A stretch of 64,000 nt of DNA from Lysinibacillus fusiformis (GTDB lineage: Bacteria; Bacillota; Bacilli; Bacillales_A; Planococcaceae), in NCBI RefSeq assembly GCF_003049525.1, contig NZ_PYWL01000003.1:124001-188000 (forward strand), read 5' to 3'. Under the pieces are notes generated by a model, which was not told the DNA's origin, made no database searches, and saw only the letters and a list, made by a program, of their open reading frames with translations. Below, piece by piece: positions 54,225 through 63,334 of this stretch. The translations under genes and the position numbers were made by a program. The stretch's first letter is position 1; each line of letters begins with the position of its first letter.

Positions 54225-54752
54225 ATGAATGAAGAAACACAAGAATTTATGATAATTGATGAAAATGGAAAGGAACAACGTTGCCATGTGGTCTTTACAT
54301 TTGATGCAGAGGATAAATCCTATGTGCTATTCTCTTTGTTGGATGCCAATGGTGAAGAAATTCCAGGAGATCTATCAGCGATGACTTTCGATTATGACGA
54401 TAACAATGGCGAAATGACCAATCTACAGCCTGTCGAAACGGATGCTGAATGGGAAATGATTAATGAGGTGGTATTAACACTTCTAGATGAATTTGAAGAA
54501 GATCCGCAGCTTATTACCGTGACAAATGAAGATGGAACGGATCAAGTTTGTGAGGTAATTCATACTTTTGCATCCGAGCAATTTGGTAAATCGTATGTAT
54601 TATATGTGCCTGCAACAGATGAGCCAATGGATGAGCGTGAAATTTTCGCGGCTCAATATCTGGCTGGAAATGACGGTTCCATCGAAGAGCTATTACCAAT
54701 AGAAACAGATGAAGAATGGGTGTACGTTGAAGATATATTAAACGAACTATAA
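54225..54752 (+). CDS. Protein with two DUF1292 domains
   Basis: This 175-residue acidic protein contains two consecutive DUF1292-like units: FMIIDENGKEQRCHVVFTFDAEDKSYVLFSLL (about residues 6-90) and LITVTNEDGTDQVCEVIHTFASEQFGKSYVLY (about 98-175). Each ends in an EWxxxxEVxxxL-type segment. The second unit is closer to the single-domain protein at 53740. ATG 54225 follows AGAAGGAG; the frame from 54138 is not preferred. Function is unknown. Confidence 0.85.
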   Translation: MNEETQEFMIIDENGKEQRCHVVFTFDAEDKSYVLFSLLDANGEEIPGDLSAMTFDYDDNNGEMTNLQPVETDAEWEMINEVVLTLLDEFEEDPQLITVTNEDGTDQVCEVIHTFASEQFGKSYVLYVPATDEPMDEREIFAAQYLAGNDGSIEELLPIETDEEWVYVEDILNEL

Positions 54753-54753
54753 G

Positions 54754-54791
54754 AACTCTGAGTGGTTAGGAGCCACTCGGAGTTTTTTAGT
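54754..54791 (+). terminator. Terminator after the two-domain DUF1292 gene
   Basis: AACTCTGAGTGG (54754-54765) pairs with CCACTCGGAGTT (54773-54784), with one G-U pair, followed by T6. Confidence 0.8.
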
Positions 54792-54926
54792 TTTAGTAAA
54801 GAATCTTTCCATCAAGTTTAAACATTTCTATTACAATAATCGAACATCTTAGAAGAGCAATAATTACAGTCTGATAGTATTGTAAAGTAGTGATATTAAA
54901 GCTATTTCACAAAGCTTTTAGCAAGA

Positions 54927-54963
54927 CAATCTGCTGGCAAAAATAGCTGGCAGATTTTTTTAT
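54927..54963 (+). terminator. Second terminator-like hairpin before mltG
   Basis: ATCTGCTGGC pairs with GCTGGCAGAT through eight Watson-Crick and two G-U pairs and is followed by T7. It stands about 140 bases after the preceding terminator with no gene between, so it may end a small transcript or attenuate mltG. Confidence 0.65.
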
Positions 54964-55051
54964 TTATGCAAATTCTCCTGAATTGTCGATTTCTGTTTGT
55001 CGTGATAGTTGATTTCTAGTATGATATTGGATAGTGATAGGGGGGAAACCC

Positions 55052-56179
55052 GTGGATAACGGTACTAAAAAACAAGAAATGTTTTCAAAAATGCAAGAAA
55101 AAAAATCAGAGGTAAAAATCGTGAGAAAAATCGTTGCCATTGTGGCAATTGTTTTTGTCCTCGTTATAGGGATTGTCGGTTTATTCGGGTACAATTATGT
55201 TAAGGGTGCTTTAAAACCACTGGATCCTGACGCGACAAAAGCAATTGCAGTAGAAGTACCAATCGGTTCTAGCTTGAGTTCAATTTCTACATTATTAGAG
55301 AAAAAAGGTGTTATTAAAGATGCGCGTGTTTTTAAATACTATGCAAAATTTAAAAACGAATCTCAATTCCAAGCAGGGAATTACGATTTAACGCAAGCGA
55401 TGACATTTGATGAACTTATCGAAAGCTTAAAAACAGGGAAGGTATACCGAAAACCTGTCTTTACAATGACGATTCCTGAAGGCTTAACAATTGAGCAAAT
55501 TGGGAAAGTTATTGAAAAGAAAACGCCATATACACAAAAGGAATTTATGGATTTAGTAACAAGTGACACATTTGTTCAACAAATGATGGCCAACTACCCT
55601 GAGCTAGTAACGGATGCAGTGTTAGCTGACAATATTCGCTATGATTTAGAAGGCTATTTATATCCAGCTACTTACTCGTACTATGAGGAGAAACCATCTC
55701 TAGAAGCGATTGTTGAAGAAATGATAGGGGCTATGAACAATGTGGTGAAAAATTACAGTGATGTTTTAGTGGAAAAACAAATGTCCGTTCACCAACTGTT
55801 AACATTTGCATCATTATTGGAAGAAGAAGCTACGGCTCAAACAGATCGAGAGACAATAGCAAGTGTCTTCTATAATCGTATTGATGAAGGGATGCCACTA
55901 CAAACAGACCCAACTGTTTTATACGCGCTTGGTGATCATAAAGATCGTGTGCTGTATGAAGACCTAGAAGTAGATAATGCCTATAATACTTACAAAAATA
56001 AAGGCTTACCACCAGGCCCAATTGCGGGTGCTGGAAAGACTTCTATTGAGGCGACATTAAACCCTAGTCAAACAGATTATTTCTATTTCTTAGCAGATAA
56101 AGAGGGTGTCAACCACTTCTCGAAAACATATGATGAACATTTACAGAAAGTAGCAAAATATTTACGAAAAGAAGAATAA
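55052..56179 (+). CDS. mltG: Endolytic murein transglycosylase MltG (YrrL)
   Basis: MltG cuts nascent glycan strands in the membrane and limits their length. The 375-residue protein has a cytoplasmic N-terminus, one membrane helix at about residues 27-48 (VAIVAIVFVLVIGIVGLFG), a LysM-like subdomain with VPIGSSLSSISTLLEKKGVI, and the YceG catalytic domain: FASLLEEEA (catalytic Glu), IASVFYNRIDEGMPLQTDPTVLYALG, NTYKNKGLPPGPI. GTG 55052 lies six bases after AGGGGGG; an earlier GTG at 55034 precedes that site. Confidence 0.94.
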   Translation: MDNGTKKQEMFSKMQEKKSEVKIVRKIVAIVAIVFVLVIGIVGLFGYNYVKGALKPLDPDATKAIAVEVPIGSSLSSISTLLEKKGVIKDARVFKYYAKFKNESQFQAGNYDLTQAMTFDELIESLKTGKVYRKPVFTMTIPEGLTIEQIGKVIEKKTPYTQKEFMDLVTSDTFVQQMMANYPELVTDAVLADNIRYDLEGYLYPATYSYYEEKPSLEAIVEEMIGAMNNVVKNYSDVLVEKQMSVHQLLTFASLLEEEATAQTDRETIASVFYNRIDEGMPLQTDPTVLYALGDHKDRVLYEDLEVDNAYNTYKNKGLPPGPIAGAGKTSIEATLNPSQTDYFYFLADKEGVNHFSKTYDEHLQKVAKYLRKEE

Positions 56180-56465
56180 GCGTTAGCAAAGAGTAAATGG
56201 CATAGAGCAAACATAGGGAATAGAAGGAAAGAAAAATAGCTTTCCTTCTATTTTCATGCTATTATAAAGTGTGATTTTTGATCAATCCGTTTATTCGGGA
56301 CAAATATGCGTGGTGGCAATTGTTTGAGCATGTCAAAAACAATTGCTCATTTTTGTATGGCAAAGTACCAAGACATCACGTTTGGTCTTTTTCTTTTTGT
56401 TGATAAATGATGAAGTACGGACAACGGCTACATGCGCACGTTGCCTTTTAATTGAGGGTGGAACA
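56180..56465 (+). promoter_or_regulatory. Leader with serial terminator-like hairpins before trmR
   Basis: No gene is visible. A terminator-like stem AGAAGGAAAG/CTTTCCTTCT lies near 56221-56249 and probably ends mltG. Next comes a GCAATTGTTT/AAACAATTGC hairpin running into T5 (about 56317-56356), then an ACCAA/TTTGGT hairpin with a T-run (about 56369-56400), and a CAACG/CGTTG hairpin with T4 near 56421-56448. Alternative pairings look possible. Whether this is a regulated leader is open. Confidence 0.4.
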
Positions 56466-57098
56466 ATGGAATTATCAGATGCATATATACAATCATTTAT
56501 ACAGCCACGTAATGAATTACTTTTAGAAATGGAAGCATACGCGGAGGAGAATCATGTACCGATTATGCAACTTGCAGGTATTGATGCTTTAAATCAATTG
56601 TTGCGCATTCAAAATCCGCAAAAAATTTTAGAAATTGGCACGGCAATTGGTTATTCTGCTATTCGCATGGCAGAAGCTTTACCAAATGTCCATATCGTTA
56701 CGATTGAACGCGATATAGAGCGTGTGACAAAAGCTAAAGCCTATATTGAACGGTCAACCGTATCTGATCGAATTAAGGTCATTGAAGGCGACGCTTTAGA
56801 GGTAGAAGATAAGGCCATTGACACAGAGTTCGATGCAGTATTTATCGATGCCGCAAAGGGACAATATCAGCGCTTCTTTGAAAAGTACGCGCCCCTCGTA
56901 AAATCAGGCGGAGTCTTGTATATCGACAATATGTATATGCATGGCTTGTCAGATCTAGATTTGAAGGATGTCCCACGTCGAAAACGTACAATGATCCGCA
57001 ATTTAAAAAACTTCACAGAATGGATAATGCAGCACCCAGATTACACTAGTGCTTTTTTACCAGTAGGTGACGGTTTATTACTATGTTTGAAGAGGTGA
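56466..57098 (+). CDS. trmR: tRNA 5-hydroxyuridine methyltransferase TrmR (YrrM)
   Basis: TrmR of B. subtilis methylates 5-hydroxyuridine at tRNA position 34 to mo5U, using SAM. The 210-residue Methyltransf_3 protein has the SAM motif ILEIGTAIGYSAIRMAEALP, VTIERDIERV, DAVFIDAAKGQYQRFFE and VLYIDNMYMHG. Similar catechol-type methyltransferases exist, but the two following U32 genes that make the hydroxyl fix the role. ATG 56466 has GAGGGTGGA before it; the longer frame crosses hairpins. Confidence 0.92.
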   Translation: MELSDAYIQSFIQPRNELLLEMEAYAEENHVPIMQLAGIDALNQLLRIQNPQKILEIGTAIGYSAIRMAEALPNVHIVTIERDIERVTKAKAYIERSTVSDRIKVIEGDALEVEDKAIDTEFDAVFIDAAKGQYQRFFEKYAPLVKSGGVLYIDNMYMHGLSDLDLKDVPRRKRTMIRNLKNFTEWIMQHPDYTSAFLPVGDGLLLCLKR

Positions 57099-57103
57099 CT
57101 ACT

Positions 57104-58036
57104 ATGAAAAAACCAGAATTGCTTGTGACACCACAATCATTAGAACATATTAAAGCACTTTTAGACGCTGGAGCGGATGCTTTTGTTATTGGTGAACAAC
57201 AATTTGGTCTACGTCTAGCAGGAGAATTCTCAGTAGATGAGGTGGAAGAGGCAACGAAGCTCATTCACGCGGCAGGTAAAAAAGTTTATGTTGCAGTGAA
57301 TGGCCTTTTCCATAATGAAAAACTGGAGGCGCTTGCCGACTATTTAAAAGAAATGCAACGTATCGGTGTGGATCGTTTAATTTATGGCGACCCAGCAGTA
57401 TTAATTATTCGTCGTGAGCAAGGCGTAACAATTCCATTGCATTGGAATCCTGAGACGACTGCAACAAACTGGTTTACGGCTAATTATTGGGGAAAACGCG
57501 GCGCGACTCGTGCAGTGTTAGCACGTGAGCTTTCTCTTGATGAGGTTTTAGAAATTAAAGAAAGTGCAGAATTAGAAATTGAAGTACAAGTACATGGTAT
57601 GACTTGTATGTTCCAATCAAAACGCCCGCTTCTTGGCCATTATTTCTTATATCAAGATAAAGTGATGGAAATTGAAAATCGTAAAGATAATCGTAACATG
57701 TTCCTACATGATGATGAGCGCAATAATAAATATCCAATTTACGAAGATGTAAACGGTACACATATTTTTAGTCCTAATGACATGTGTGTTATTGATGAAC
57801 TTGGCGAATTATTCGAAGGTGGCATCGATGCCTTAAAAATTGAGGGTGTGCTACAAACTCCAGAATATGTGGTAACTGTGACGGAGGCCTATCGCAAAGC
57901 CATCGATGCATATTTTGACTTATCCGAAGAAGCATATGATGACATAAAAGATGAATTATTAGCAAAAATTGAAGATATTCAACCAGCCATTAGACCATTA
58001 GATACAGGCTTTATCTTCAAGGAAACTGTTTACTAA
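57104..58036 (+). CDS. trhP1: tRNA hydroxylation protein TrhP1 (YrrN), U32 peptidase family
   Basis: With TrhP2 it forms ho5U34 in tRNA, a reaction that uses prephenate in E. coli and B. subtilis. The 310-residue protein is a TIM-barrel U32 member: LLVTPQSLEHIKALLDAGADAFVIGEQQFGLRLAGEF, VYVAVNGLFHNEKLEALADYLKE and HGMTCMFQSKRPLLGHYF. It has few cysteines, so an iron-sulfur cluster is more likely in TrhP2. ATG 57104 lies five bases after trmR's stop; GAAGAGGTGA is the ribosome site. Confidence 0.92.
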   Translation: MKKPELLVTPQSLEHIKALLDAGADAFVIGEQQFGLRLAGEFSVDEVEEATKLIHAAGKKVYVAVNGLFHNEKLEALADYLKEMQRIGVDRLIYGDPAVLIIRREQGVTIPLHWNPETTATNWFTANYWGKRGATRAVLARELSLDEVLEIKESAELEIEVQVHGMTCMFQSKRPLLGHYFLYQDKVMEIENRKDNRNMFLHDDERNNKYPIYEDVNGTHIFSPNDMCVIDELGELFEGGIDALKIEGVLQTPEYVVTVTEAYRKAIDAYFDLSEEAYDDIKDELLAKIEDIQPAIRPLDTGFIFKETVY

Positions 58037-58050
58037 GAGGGGGCAATAAC

Positions 58051-59331
58051 ATGGCATTAGCGTTAGAACAAAATGACAAAATCCGTGACATTGTCGACGG
58101 TAAACGTGTCATTACAAAAAAACCAGAGCTACTTGCCCCAGCGGGTAGCTTAGAAAAATTAAAAGTAGCCGTGCATTACGGAGCGGATGCTGTATTTATT
58201 GGGGGACGAGAGTTTGGTCTACGTTCCAATGCAGATAATTTCTCTATAGATGAAATGCGTGAAGGGGTAGAGTTTGCTAATCAATATGGTGCGAAAATTT
58301 ATGTAACGACAAATATATTTGCACATAATGAAAATATGGCAGGCTTGGAGCGATATTTAAAAGATATTGAGTCGGCAGGTGTGACAGGTATTATCGTTGC
58401 AGACCCACTAATTATCGAAACATGTCGTACAGCTGCCCCTAAACTTGAAATTCATCTTTCTACACAGCAGTCATTGTCCAACTGGAAGGCAGTGCAGTAC
58501 TGGAAGGAAGAGGGCTTACATCGTGTTGTATTAGCACGTGAGGTAGGCGGAGAAGAAATGAAAATGATGAAGGAAAAAGTTGATATTGAAATCGAGGCTT
58601 TCGTTCATGGCGCCATGTGTATTGCTTATTCTGGCCGTTGCGTTCTATCTAACCATATGACTGCTCGTGACTCTAACCGTGGCGGTTGCTGCCAATCATG
58701 CCGTTGGGATTACGATTTATATGAATTAGAAGATGGGGAAGAAAAAGCACTGTTTGATGATAATCACGCATCCTTTGCTATGAGTCCAAAAGATTTAAAA
58801 TTAATCGAAGCGATTCCACATATGATCGAGCTTGGTATCGATTCTTTAAAAGTAGAAGGGCGTATGAAATCGATTCACTATGTGGCAACCGTTGTATCCG
58901 TATACCGCAAAGTTATCGATGCTTACTGTGCTGATCCTGATAATTTTAAAATTAAACGTGAATGGCTAGAGGAGCTAGATAAATGTGCAAACCGTGATAC
59001 AGCTGAAGCATTCTTCCATGATGCACCTGGCTCAGAGGAGCAAATGTTTGGTATTCATGGCCGAAAAACAACATATGAATTTGCTGGTTTAATTTTAGAA
59101 CATGATCCAGAAACAAAAATGGTTACGATGCAGCAACGAAATTATTTTAAACCTGGTGACGAAGTAGAGTTCTTTGGCCCAGAAATCGAGAATTTCCGTC
59201 TGACAATGGGAGAAATTTGGGATGAAGATGGCAATAGCCTAGATGCAGCACGTCATCCATTACAAATTGTTAAATTTAAATGTGACACACCATTAATGCC
59301 GCATAACATGATGCGAAAGGAGAATAACTAA
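58051..59331 (+). CDS. trhP2: tRNA hydroxylation protein TrhP2 (YrrO), U32 peptidase family
   Basis: This is the partner of TrhP1 in ho5U34 formation. The 426-residue protein starts its barrel at [42 protein letters not shown]. The U32 signature cysteine cluster, [19 protein letters not shown] and GGCCQSCRW, is complete and expected to hold a 4Fe-4S cluster. A C-terminal beta domain (about 340-426) follows. It begins 14 bases after TrhP1, and its TAA overlaps the udk ATG. Confidence 0.93.
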   Translation: MALALEQNDKIRDIVDGKRVITKKPELLAPAGSLEKLKVAVHYGADAVFIGGREFGLRSNADNFSIDEMREGVEFANQYGAKIYVTTNIFAHNENMAGLERYLKDIESAGVTGIIVADPLIIETCRTAAPKLEIHLSTQQSLSNWKAVQYWKEEGLHRVVLAREVGGEEMKMMKEKVDIEIEAFVHGAMCIAYSGRCVLSNHMTARDSNRGGCCQSCRWDYDLYELEDGEEKALFDDNHASFAMSPKDLKLIEAIPHMIELGIDSLKVEGRMKSIHYVATVVSVYRKVIDAYCADPDNFKIKREWLEELDKCANRDTAEAFFHDAPGSEEQMFGIHGRKTTYEFAGLILEHDPETKMVTMQQRNYFKPGDEVEFFGPEIENFRLTMGEIWDEDGNSLDAARHPLQIVKFKCDTPLMPHNMMRKENN

Positions 59332-59969
59332 TGGAAGTGAAGCGTCCTGTTGTTATCGGTATCGCTGGTGGCTCATGCTCAGGTAAAACGAGTGTGACGC
59401 GCGCCATCTATGATGTTTTCCGAGAGCATTCAGTTGTTGTTATTGAACAAGACTTTTATTATAAAGATCAAAGTCATTTAACATTTGAAGAGCGATTAGG
59501 AACAAACTACGATCATCCGTTAGCATTCGATAATGATTTATTAATACAGCACATCAAGAAACTTTTAGTGCGGCAACCAATCGAGAAGCCAGTTTATGAT
59601 TATGTGCAGCATACTAGAGCAGCAGAAGTGATCCATGTTGAGCCGGTAGATGTTATTATTCTAGAAGGAATTCTCGTGCTAGAAGATGCTGATCTGCGTG
59701 ATTTAATGGATATTAAATTATTTGTAGATACCGATTCTGATTTACGAATTATTCGTCGTATTATGCGCGATATTAAAGAACGTGGACGTACAACAGATTC
59801 AGTTATCGATCAATACTTATCAGCGGTTCGACCAATGCATAATTTATTTATTGAACCTACAAAACGTTATGCTGATATCATTATTCCTGAAGGTGGGGAT
59901 AATGAGGTAGCAATTGATTTAATGGTAACGAAAATTAAAACTATTCTTGAAACCGACAACGTATTGTAA
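59331..59969 (+). CDS. udk: Uridine/cytidine kinase Udk
   Basis: Udk phosphorylates uridine and cytidine in pyrimidine salvage. The 212-residue protein has the P-loop [12 protein letters not shown] at residues 10-21, [34 protein letters not shown] and [22 protein letters not shown], all typical. The ATG overlaps the trhP2 stop (TAATG), so it closes the trmR-trhP1-trhP2-udk unit. Confidence 0.96.
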   Translation: MEVKRPVVIGIAGGSCSGKTSVTRAIYDVFREHSVVVIEQDFYYKDQSHLTFEERLGTNYDHPLAFDNDLLIQHIKKLLVRQPIEKPVYDYVQHTRAAEVIHVEPVDVIILEGILVLEDADLRDLMDIKLFVDTDSDLRIIRRIMRDIKERGRTTDSVIDQYLSAVRPMHNLFIEPTKRYADIIIPEGGDNEVAIDLMVTKIKTILETDNVL

Positions 59970-60067
59970 TAAGATAGAGTGGTATTGACAATATTTACAT
60001 GCATATTTAAAAAAAGCATGCATACTATTAGGTCAAAGCGTAATTTGAAAAACGTTTAAAAATAATA

Positions 60068-60114
60068 AAATTCGATTAAATGCACCTACCAAGCATTTAG
60101 TCGAGTTTTATGTT
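60068..60114 (+). terminator. Terminator between udk and greA
   Basis: A 16-bp stem pairs 60068-60083 with 60093-60108 (two G-U pairs); the right arm ends in T-rich sequence. It separates udk from greA, though read-through is possible. Confidence 0.7.
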
Positions 60115-60145
60115 TTTATATTGAAGAAACAAGGAGTGAAGGACT

Positions 60146-60634
60146 TTGGCAAATGAAAAACAGTACCCTATGACAGCTGAGGGAAAACGTAAATTAGAAG
60201 AAGAATTAGTGAAATTAGAAACTGAAACACGTAAAGAAATCGTTGAACGTATAAAAATAGCTCGTGATTTTGGTGATCTTTCTGAGAATGCTGAGTATGA
60301 TTCAGCAAAAGAAGAACAAGCCTTTTTAGAAGGTCGTATTTCAACTTTAAAATCAATGATTCGCAATGCAGTGATTATTTCTGAGGATGAAACAGATAAC
60401 AGTGTGGTATCACTTGGGAAAACGGTTACATTTGTAGAAATTATTAATGGTAAACCATCAACTGATGAAGAATCTTATACAATTGTAGGTTCGGCTGAGG
60501 CAGACCCAATGGAATTCCGTATTTCAAACGAATCACCAATTGCGAAAGGCTTACTTGGCCGCGCTGAAGGCGAAGAAGTAGCTGTTCAAACACCTGGTGG
60601 CGAAATGAAAGTTAAGATTGTTTCAATTAAATAA
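60146..60634 (+). CDS. greA: Transcription elongation factor GreA
   Basis: GreA rescues backtracked RNA polymerase by stimulating transcript cleavage. The 162-residue protein has the N-terminal coiled coil (about 1-75: [45 protein letters not shown] with the acidic tip) and the C-terminal FKBP-like domain ([29 protein letters not shown]). The start is TTG 60146, seven bases after AAGGAGTG. Confidence 0.97.
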   Translation: MANEKQYPMTAEGKRKLEEELVKLETETRKEIVERIKIARDFGDLSENAEYDSAKEEQAFLEGRISTLKSMIRNAVIISEDETDNSVVSLGKTVTFVEIINGKPSTDEESYTIVGSAEADPMEFRISNESPIAKGLLGRAEGEEVAVQTPGGEMKVKIVSIK

Positions 60635-60788
60635 TGTGTAAGTGGACAAGCAGCTGGTCTTTCTAATTCAGGGAGGCTAGCTGCTTTTATATTTCAGGCT
60701 GAAATGCCACGAAATAAATTAATGAGTATAATTGTTTTGCAAGTGCTGTCGAACTTGATAGAATATTTGCTAGAGAGGGGGAGGAAAT

Positions 60789-61448
60789 ATGAGTGAACGA
60801 CAAACTCGTAGTAGTCGTCATTTGCAGCCATCTCGTAATAAAAAGCTAGATAAACTATTGAATGTTTTAATTGGTGTAGTAGTTGTACTAATTATTATCA
60901 CAGCAACTTATGTGTTTAAATGGCAAGATGATGCAGAACAAACAGTGAAAGATGAACCGGCTCAAGAGGAAAAAGACGACAACAAAGAAGTGGATAAAGA
61001 GCCTGTGAAAGAGGATGAAAAGGATCTGGCAGTAGAAGAAGATCAAGCTTCAGAGGAAGAGGATGGATCACACCCTGAAGAAAATCAGCAGGAACAAGGT
61101 GTGCCAGAAGAATCAACTTCAGATAATCCAAACGTAGAGAAAGTTATCACAAATAAAAATTGGCAGCCAACACCTACAACTCAAACGGGACAGCATGTGT
61201 CTTCCTACGACTCTTCATCCATAGACTGGTCTGAAAAAGTAGCAACTGTTACAGGTGTAACGGGTATTAATCAAGATAATTTGATTATTTGGCGTATGCA
61301 AAATAACGGTGGTCCTAATTCTTCAATTGCCACAGTTTCAACAAAAGATAAATCACAGATGTACCGTGTCAGTATGGAATGGGTGGATAATGAAGGATGG
61401 TTGCCTGTAAAGCTTGAGCAGCTGAATACATTAGAAGGCGCCTATTGA
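60789..61448 (+). CDS. YrrS-like DUF1510 membrane-anchored protein
   Basis: This 219-residue protein has a basic cytoplasmic N-terminus, one membrane helix at about residues 24-43 and a long acidic, low-complexity outer linker (about 48-115, rich in E, D, K). The C-terminal DUF1510 domain holds KNWQPTPTTQTG, DWSEKVATVT and MYRVSMEWVDNEGWLPVKLEQLN. In B. subtilis yrrS is paired with a penicillin-binding protein gene, which is missing here; mtnN follows instead. Function unknown. Confidence 0.88.
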   Translation: MSERQTRSSRHLQPSRNKKLDKLLNVLIGVVVVLIIITATYVFKWQDDAEQTVKDEPAQEEKDDNKEVDKEPVKEDEKDLAVEEDQASEEEDGSHPEENQQEQGVPEESTSDNPNVEKVITNKNWQPTPTTQTGQHVSSYDSSSIDWSEKVATVTGVTGINQDNLIIWRMQNNGGPNSSIATVSTKDKSQMYRVSMEWVDNEGWLPVKLEQLNTLEGAY

Positions 61449-61507
61449 CGAAAATCACTCTTTTGATTATTTTTAATAGAGTTGATAAAGAAGGGAAGTA
61501 ACATTAC

Positions 61508-62200
61508 ATGAAAATTGCAGTAATTGGCGCAATGGAACAGGAAGTAGAATTACTACGAGCATCTTTAAGCAATGCACAAAGTACAACAATAGCAGGTAGT
61601 GAGTATACAACAGGAACATATGAAGGCAAGGAAGTCGTGTTATTAAAAAGTGGTATTGGTAAAGTCAATTCGGCTATGTCCACTACCATTCTTTTGCATG
61701 AGTTTAAGCCCGATGTTGTGATTAATACAGGTTCTGCAGGTGGTTACGACGAAGCCCTTGAGGTGGGAGCTGTAGTCATTTCGGATGAAGTCCGTCACCA
61801 TGATGTGGATGTCACAATTTTTGGTTATGAAATTGGACAAATGGCTGGTATGCCAGCAGCTTATAAATCAGATGAACGATTAATGAAAGTAGCTGAGGAA
61901 GCTGTTAAGGCAGTTGGAGAGCATCAATACGGTATTGGTTTAATTTGCTCAGGGGATGCATTTATGAATGATCCTGTGCGTGTAGAAGCAGTTCGTCATC
62001 ATTTCCCTCAAATGAAAGCAGTGGAAATGGAAGCGGCTGCGGTTGCGCAAGTTTGTTATCAATTTGCTACACCTTTTGTAGTAATTCGTGCTTTATCAGA
62101 TATTGCAGGTAAAGAGTCAAACATTAGCTTTGATGAGTTTTTACCAGTTGCTGCAAAACACTCGACACAAGTTGTCTTACAAGCGATCGCCTCACTATAA
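61508..62200 (+). CDS. mtnN: 5'-methylthioadenosine/S-adenosylhomocysteine nucleosidase MtnN
   Basis: MtnN cleaves adenine from MTA and SAH, recycling products of SAM use and polyamine synthesis. The 230-residue protein has [15 protein letters not shown] (catalytic Glu region), [55 protein letters not shown] and [14 protein letters not shown] with the catalytic Asp. An AAGGGAAG site precedes the ATG. Confidence 0.96.
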   Translation: MKIAVIGAMEQEVELLRASLSNAQSTTIAGSEYTTGTYEGKEVVLLKSGIGKVNSAMSTTILLHEFKPDVVINTGSAGGYDEALEVGAVVISDEVRHHDVDVTIFGYEIGQMAGMPAAYKSDERLMKVAEEAVKAVGEHQYGIGLICSGDAFMNDPVRVEAVRHHFPQMKAVEMEAAAVAQVCYQFATPFVVIRALSDIAGKESNISFDEFLPVAAKHSTQVVLQAIASL

Positions 62201-62315
62201 TACACAAAACGGTCAAAATGTGTAGTTTCTAATGTGAGAAAAATCACAGTGAATGAATAGTATAAATGCTACACTAGCTGTAATAAATCTCTTCATATTA
62301 AAATGGGAGGCATTC

Positions 62316-62408
62316 ATGATGCTATTATTAACAGTGGGTGTAGTGATTATCACTACTTTAATAGGTACATTGATTACGGCAGAATTATCAGAATCAGCAC
62401 ATTCATAA
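62316..62408 (+). CDS. Small single-span membrane protein, 30 aa
   Basis: This tiny frame starts at ATG 62316 (a second ATG follows at once), seven bases after GGGAGG, and encodes MMLLLTVGVVIITTLIGTLI followed by a short polar tail. One hydrophobic helix fills most of it. It has its own strong terminator and a TATAAA box about 50 bases upstream, which supports a real gene. Function is unknown; I recognise no homologue. Confidence 0.6.
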   Translation: MMLLLTVGVVIITTLIGTLITAELSESAHS

Positions 62409-62421
62409 AATGTAAAAAGTT

Positions 62422-62459
62422 CCTTTGCGACATAGCAATGTCGCAAAGGGCTTTTTTTA
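62422..62459. terminator. Terminator between the small membrane protein and sigK
   Basis: CCTTTGCGACAT (62422-62433) pairs perfectly with ATGTCGCAAAGG (62438-62449), and T7 follows. The minus-strand flank is also T-rich enough to help end sigK. Confidence 0.85.
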
Positions 62460-62527
62460 TGCCATAAAATCGGCACATTCTCCGCCAAAGATACATTGAA
62501 TTTTCCTAGTGAACATTTTACAATATA

Positions 62528-63235
62528 TTACTCAATTGACTTTTGGTCTCGTTTGTATAATTGATAGAGTTTAATGAGTGCCCGTTTTTCAATCCGAGAT
62601 ACATAACTTCGAGAAATATTTAAACGAGCTGCAATTTCCTTTTGTGTGAGGGCATCTTGTTGATTTAATCCATAGCGAAGTGTCACAATTTCTAGTTCTC
62701 GTTCATCAAGCATGTGCAAGTAATGATATAGCTGTGCCACATGTTCTTTATGTTCGATTTTCTCGGTTGCACTTTCTTCATCACATTGAAGTAAATCTCG
62801 AATTTGAAGCGCATTGCCATCTTTATCTGTTCCGATGGGCTCAAATAAAGAGACGTCCTTCTGCACTTTTTTCTGTGTGCGTAGATGCATTAAAATTTCA
62901 TTTTCAATACATCGAGCTGCATATGTGGCAAGTCTTGTTTTTTTGTCCGGGGTATAGCTTTCTACTGCTTTCATTAGCCCGATCGTCCCGATGGAAATAT
63001 AATCATCTAGTTGTTCATGTTTTGGATGGAATTTTTTTACGACGTGTGCGACGAGCCTCATATTGCGTTCTATTAGGTCCAGGCGTGCTTGCTCGTCGCC
63101 ACCTAAAAATCGTTCAATACAAGCAGCTTCCTCTTCTTTTGAAAAGGGTTTATGGAATGTTTGCCCCTTTAAATAGCCAAGTAACGCTGGGATCTCAAGC
63201 CATAACTGCAACATTGATGTAAAAATTCCGCTCAT
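62528..63235 (-). CDS. sigK: Sporulation sigma factor SigK (pro-sigma-K)
   Basis: SigK directs late mother-cell transcription in sporulation. The 235-residue protein has region 2 (LIERNMRLVAHVVKKF; DYISIGTIGLMKAVESY; TYAARCIENEILMHLR) and region 4 (LTQKEIAARLNISRSYVSRIEKRALIKL). The hydrophobic N-terminus (SGIFTSMLQLWLEIPALLGYLKG) resembles the pro-sequence that SpoIVFB removes. The gene is continuous, without the skin element that splits it in B. subtilis. Expression is expected only in sporulation. Confidence 0.94.
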   Translation of the reverse strand: MSGIFTSMLQLWLEIPALLGYLKGQTFHKPFSKEEEAACIERFLGGDEQARLDLIERNMRLVAHVVKKFHPKHEQLDDYISIGTIGLMKAVESYTPDKKTRLATYAARCIENEILMHLRTQKKVQKDVSLFEPIGTDKDGNALQIRDLLQCDEESATEKIEHKEHVAQLYHYLHMLDERELEIVTLRYGLNQQDALTQKEIAARLNISRSYVSRIEKRALIKLYQLYKRDQKSIE

Positions 63236-63297
63236 TGAATGATTTCATCCTTTCCCCATTTTTCGACAGTATATGTTTCAAAGCTGTGGGAAATGAA

Positions 63298-63334
63298 AAA
63301 AGTGCAACAGCAATTGTGCTGTTACACTTTTTTT
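63298..63334. terminator. Terminator after pssA, upstream of sigK
   Basis: AGTGCAACAGC (63301-63311) pairs with GCTGTTACACT (63318-63328), with one G-U pair on the RNA. A-run and T-run flank it, so it can act on the minus strand to end pssA. Confidence 0.75.

Noticed and set aside
59985-60026. TTGACA followed by a GCATGCAT-type hairpin between udk and greA, as a greA promoter
   Set aside because: No -10 box at an acceptable distance; the nearest TATA-like box is about 30 bases away.
62680-63222. 180-codon plus-strand frame opposite sigK
   Set aside because: Antisense shadow of a clear sigma factor; no ribosome site or recognisable domain.
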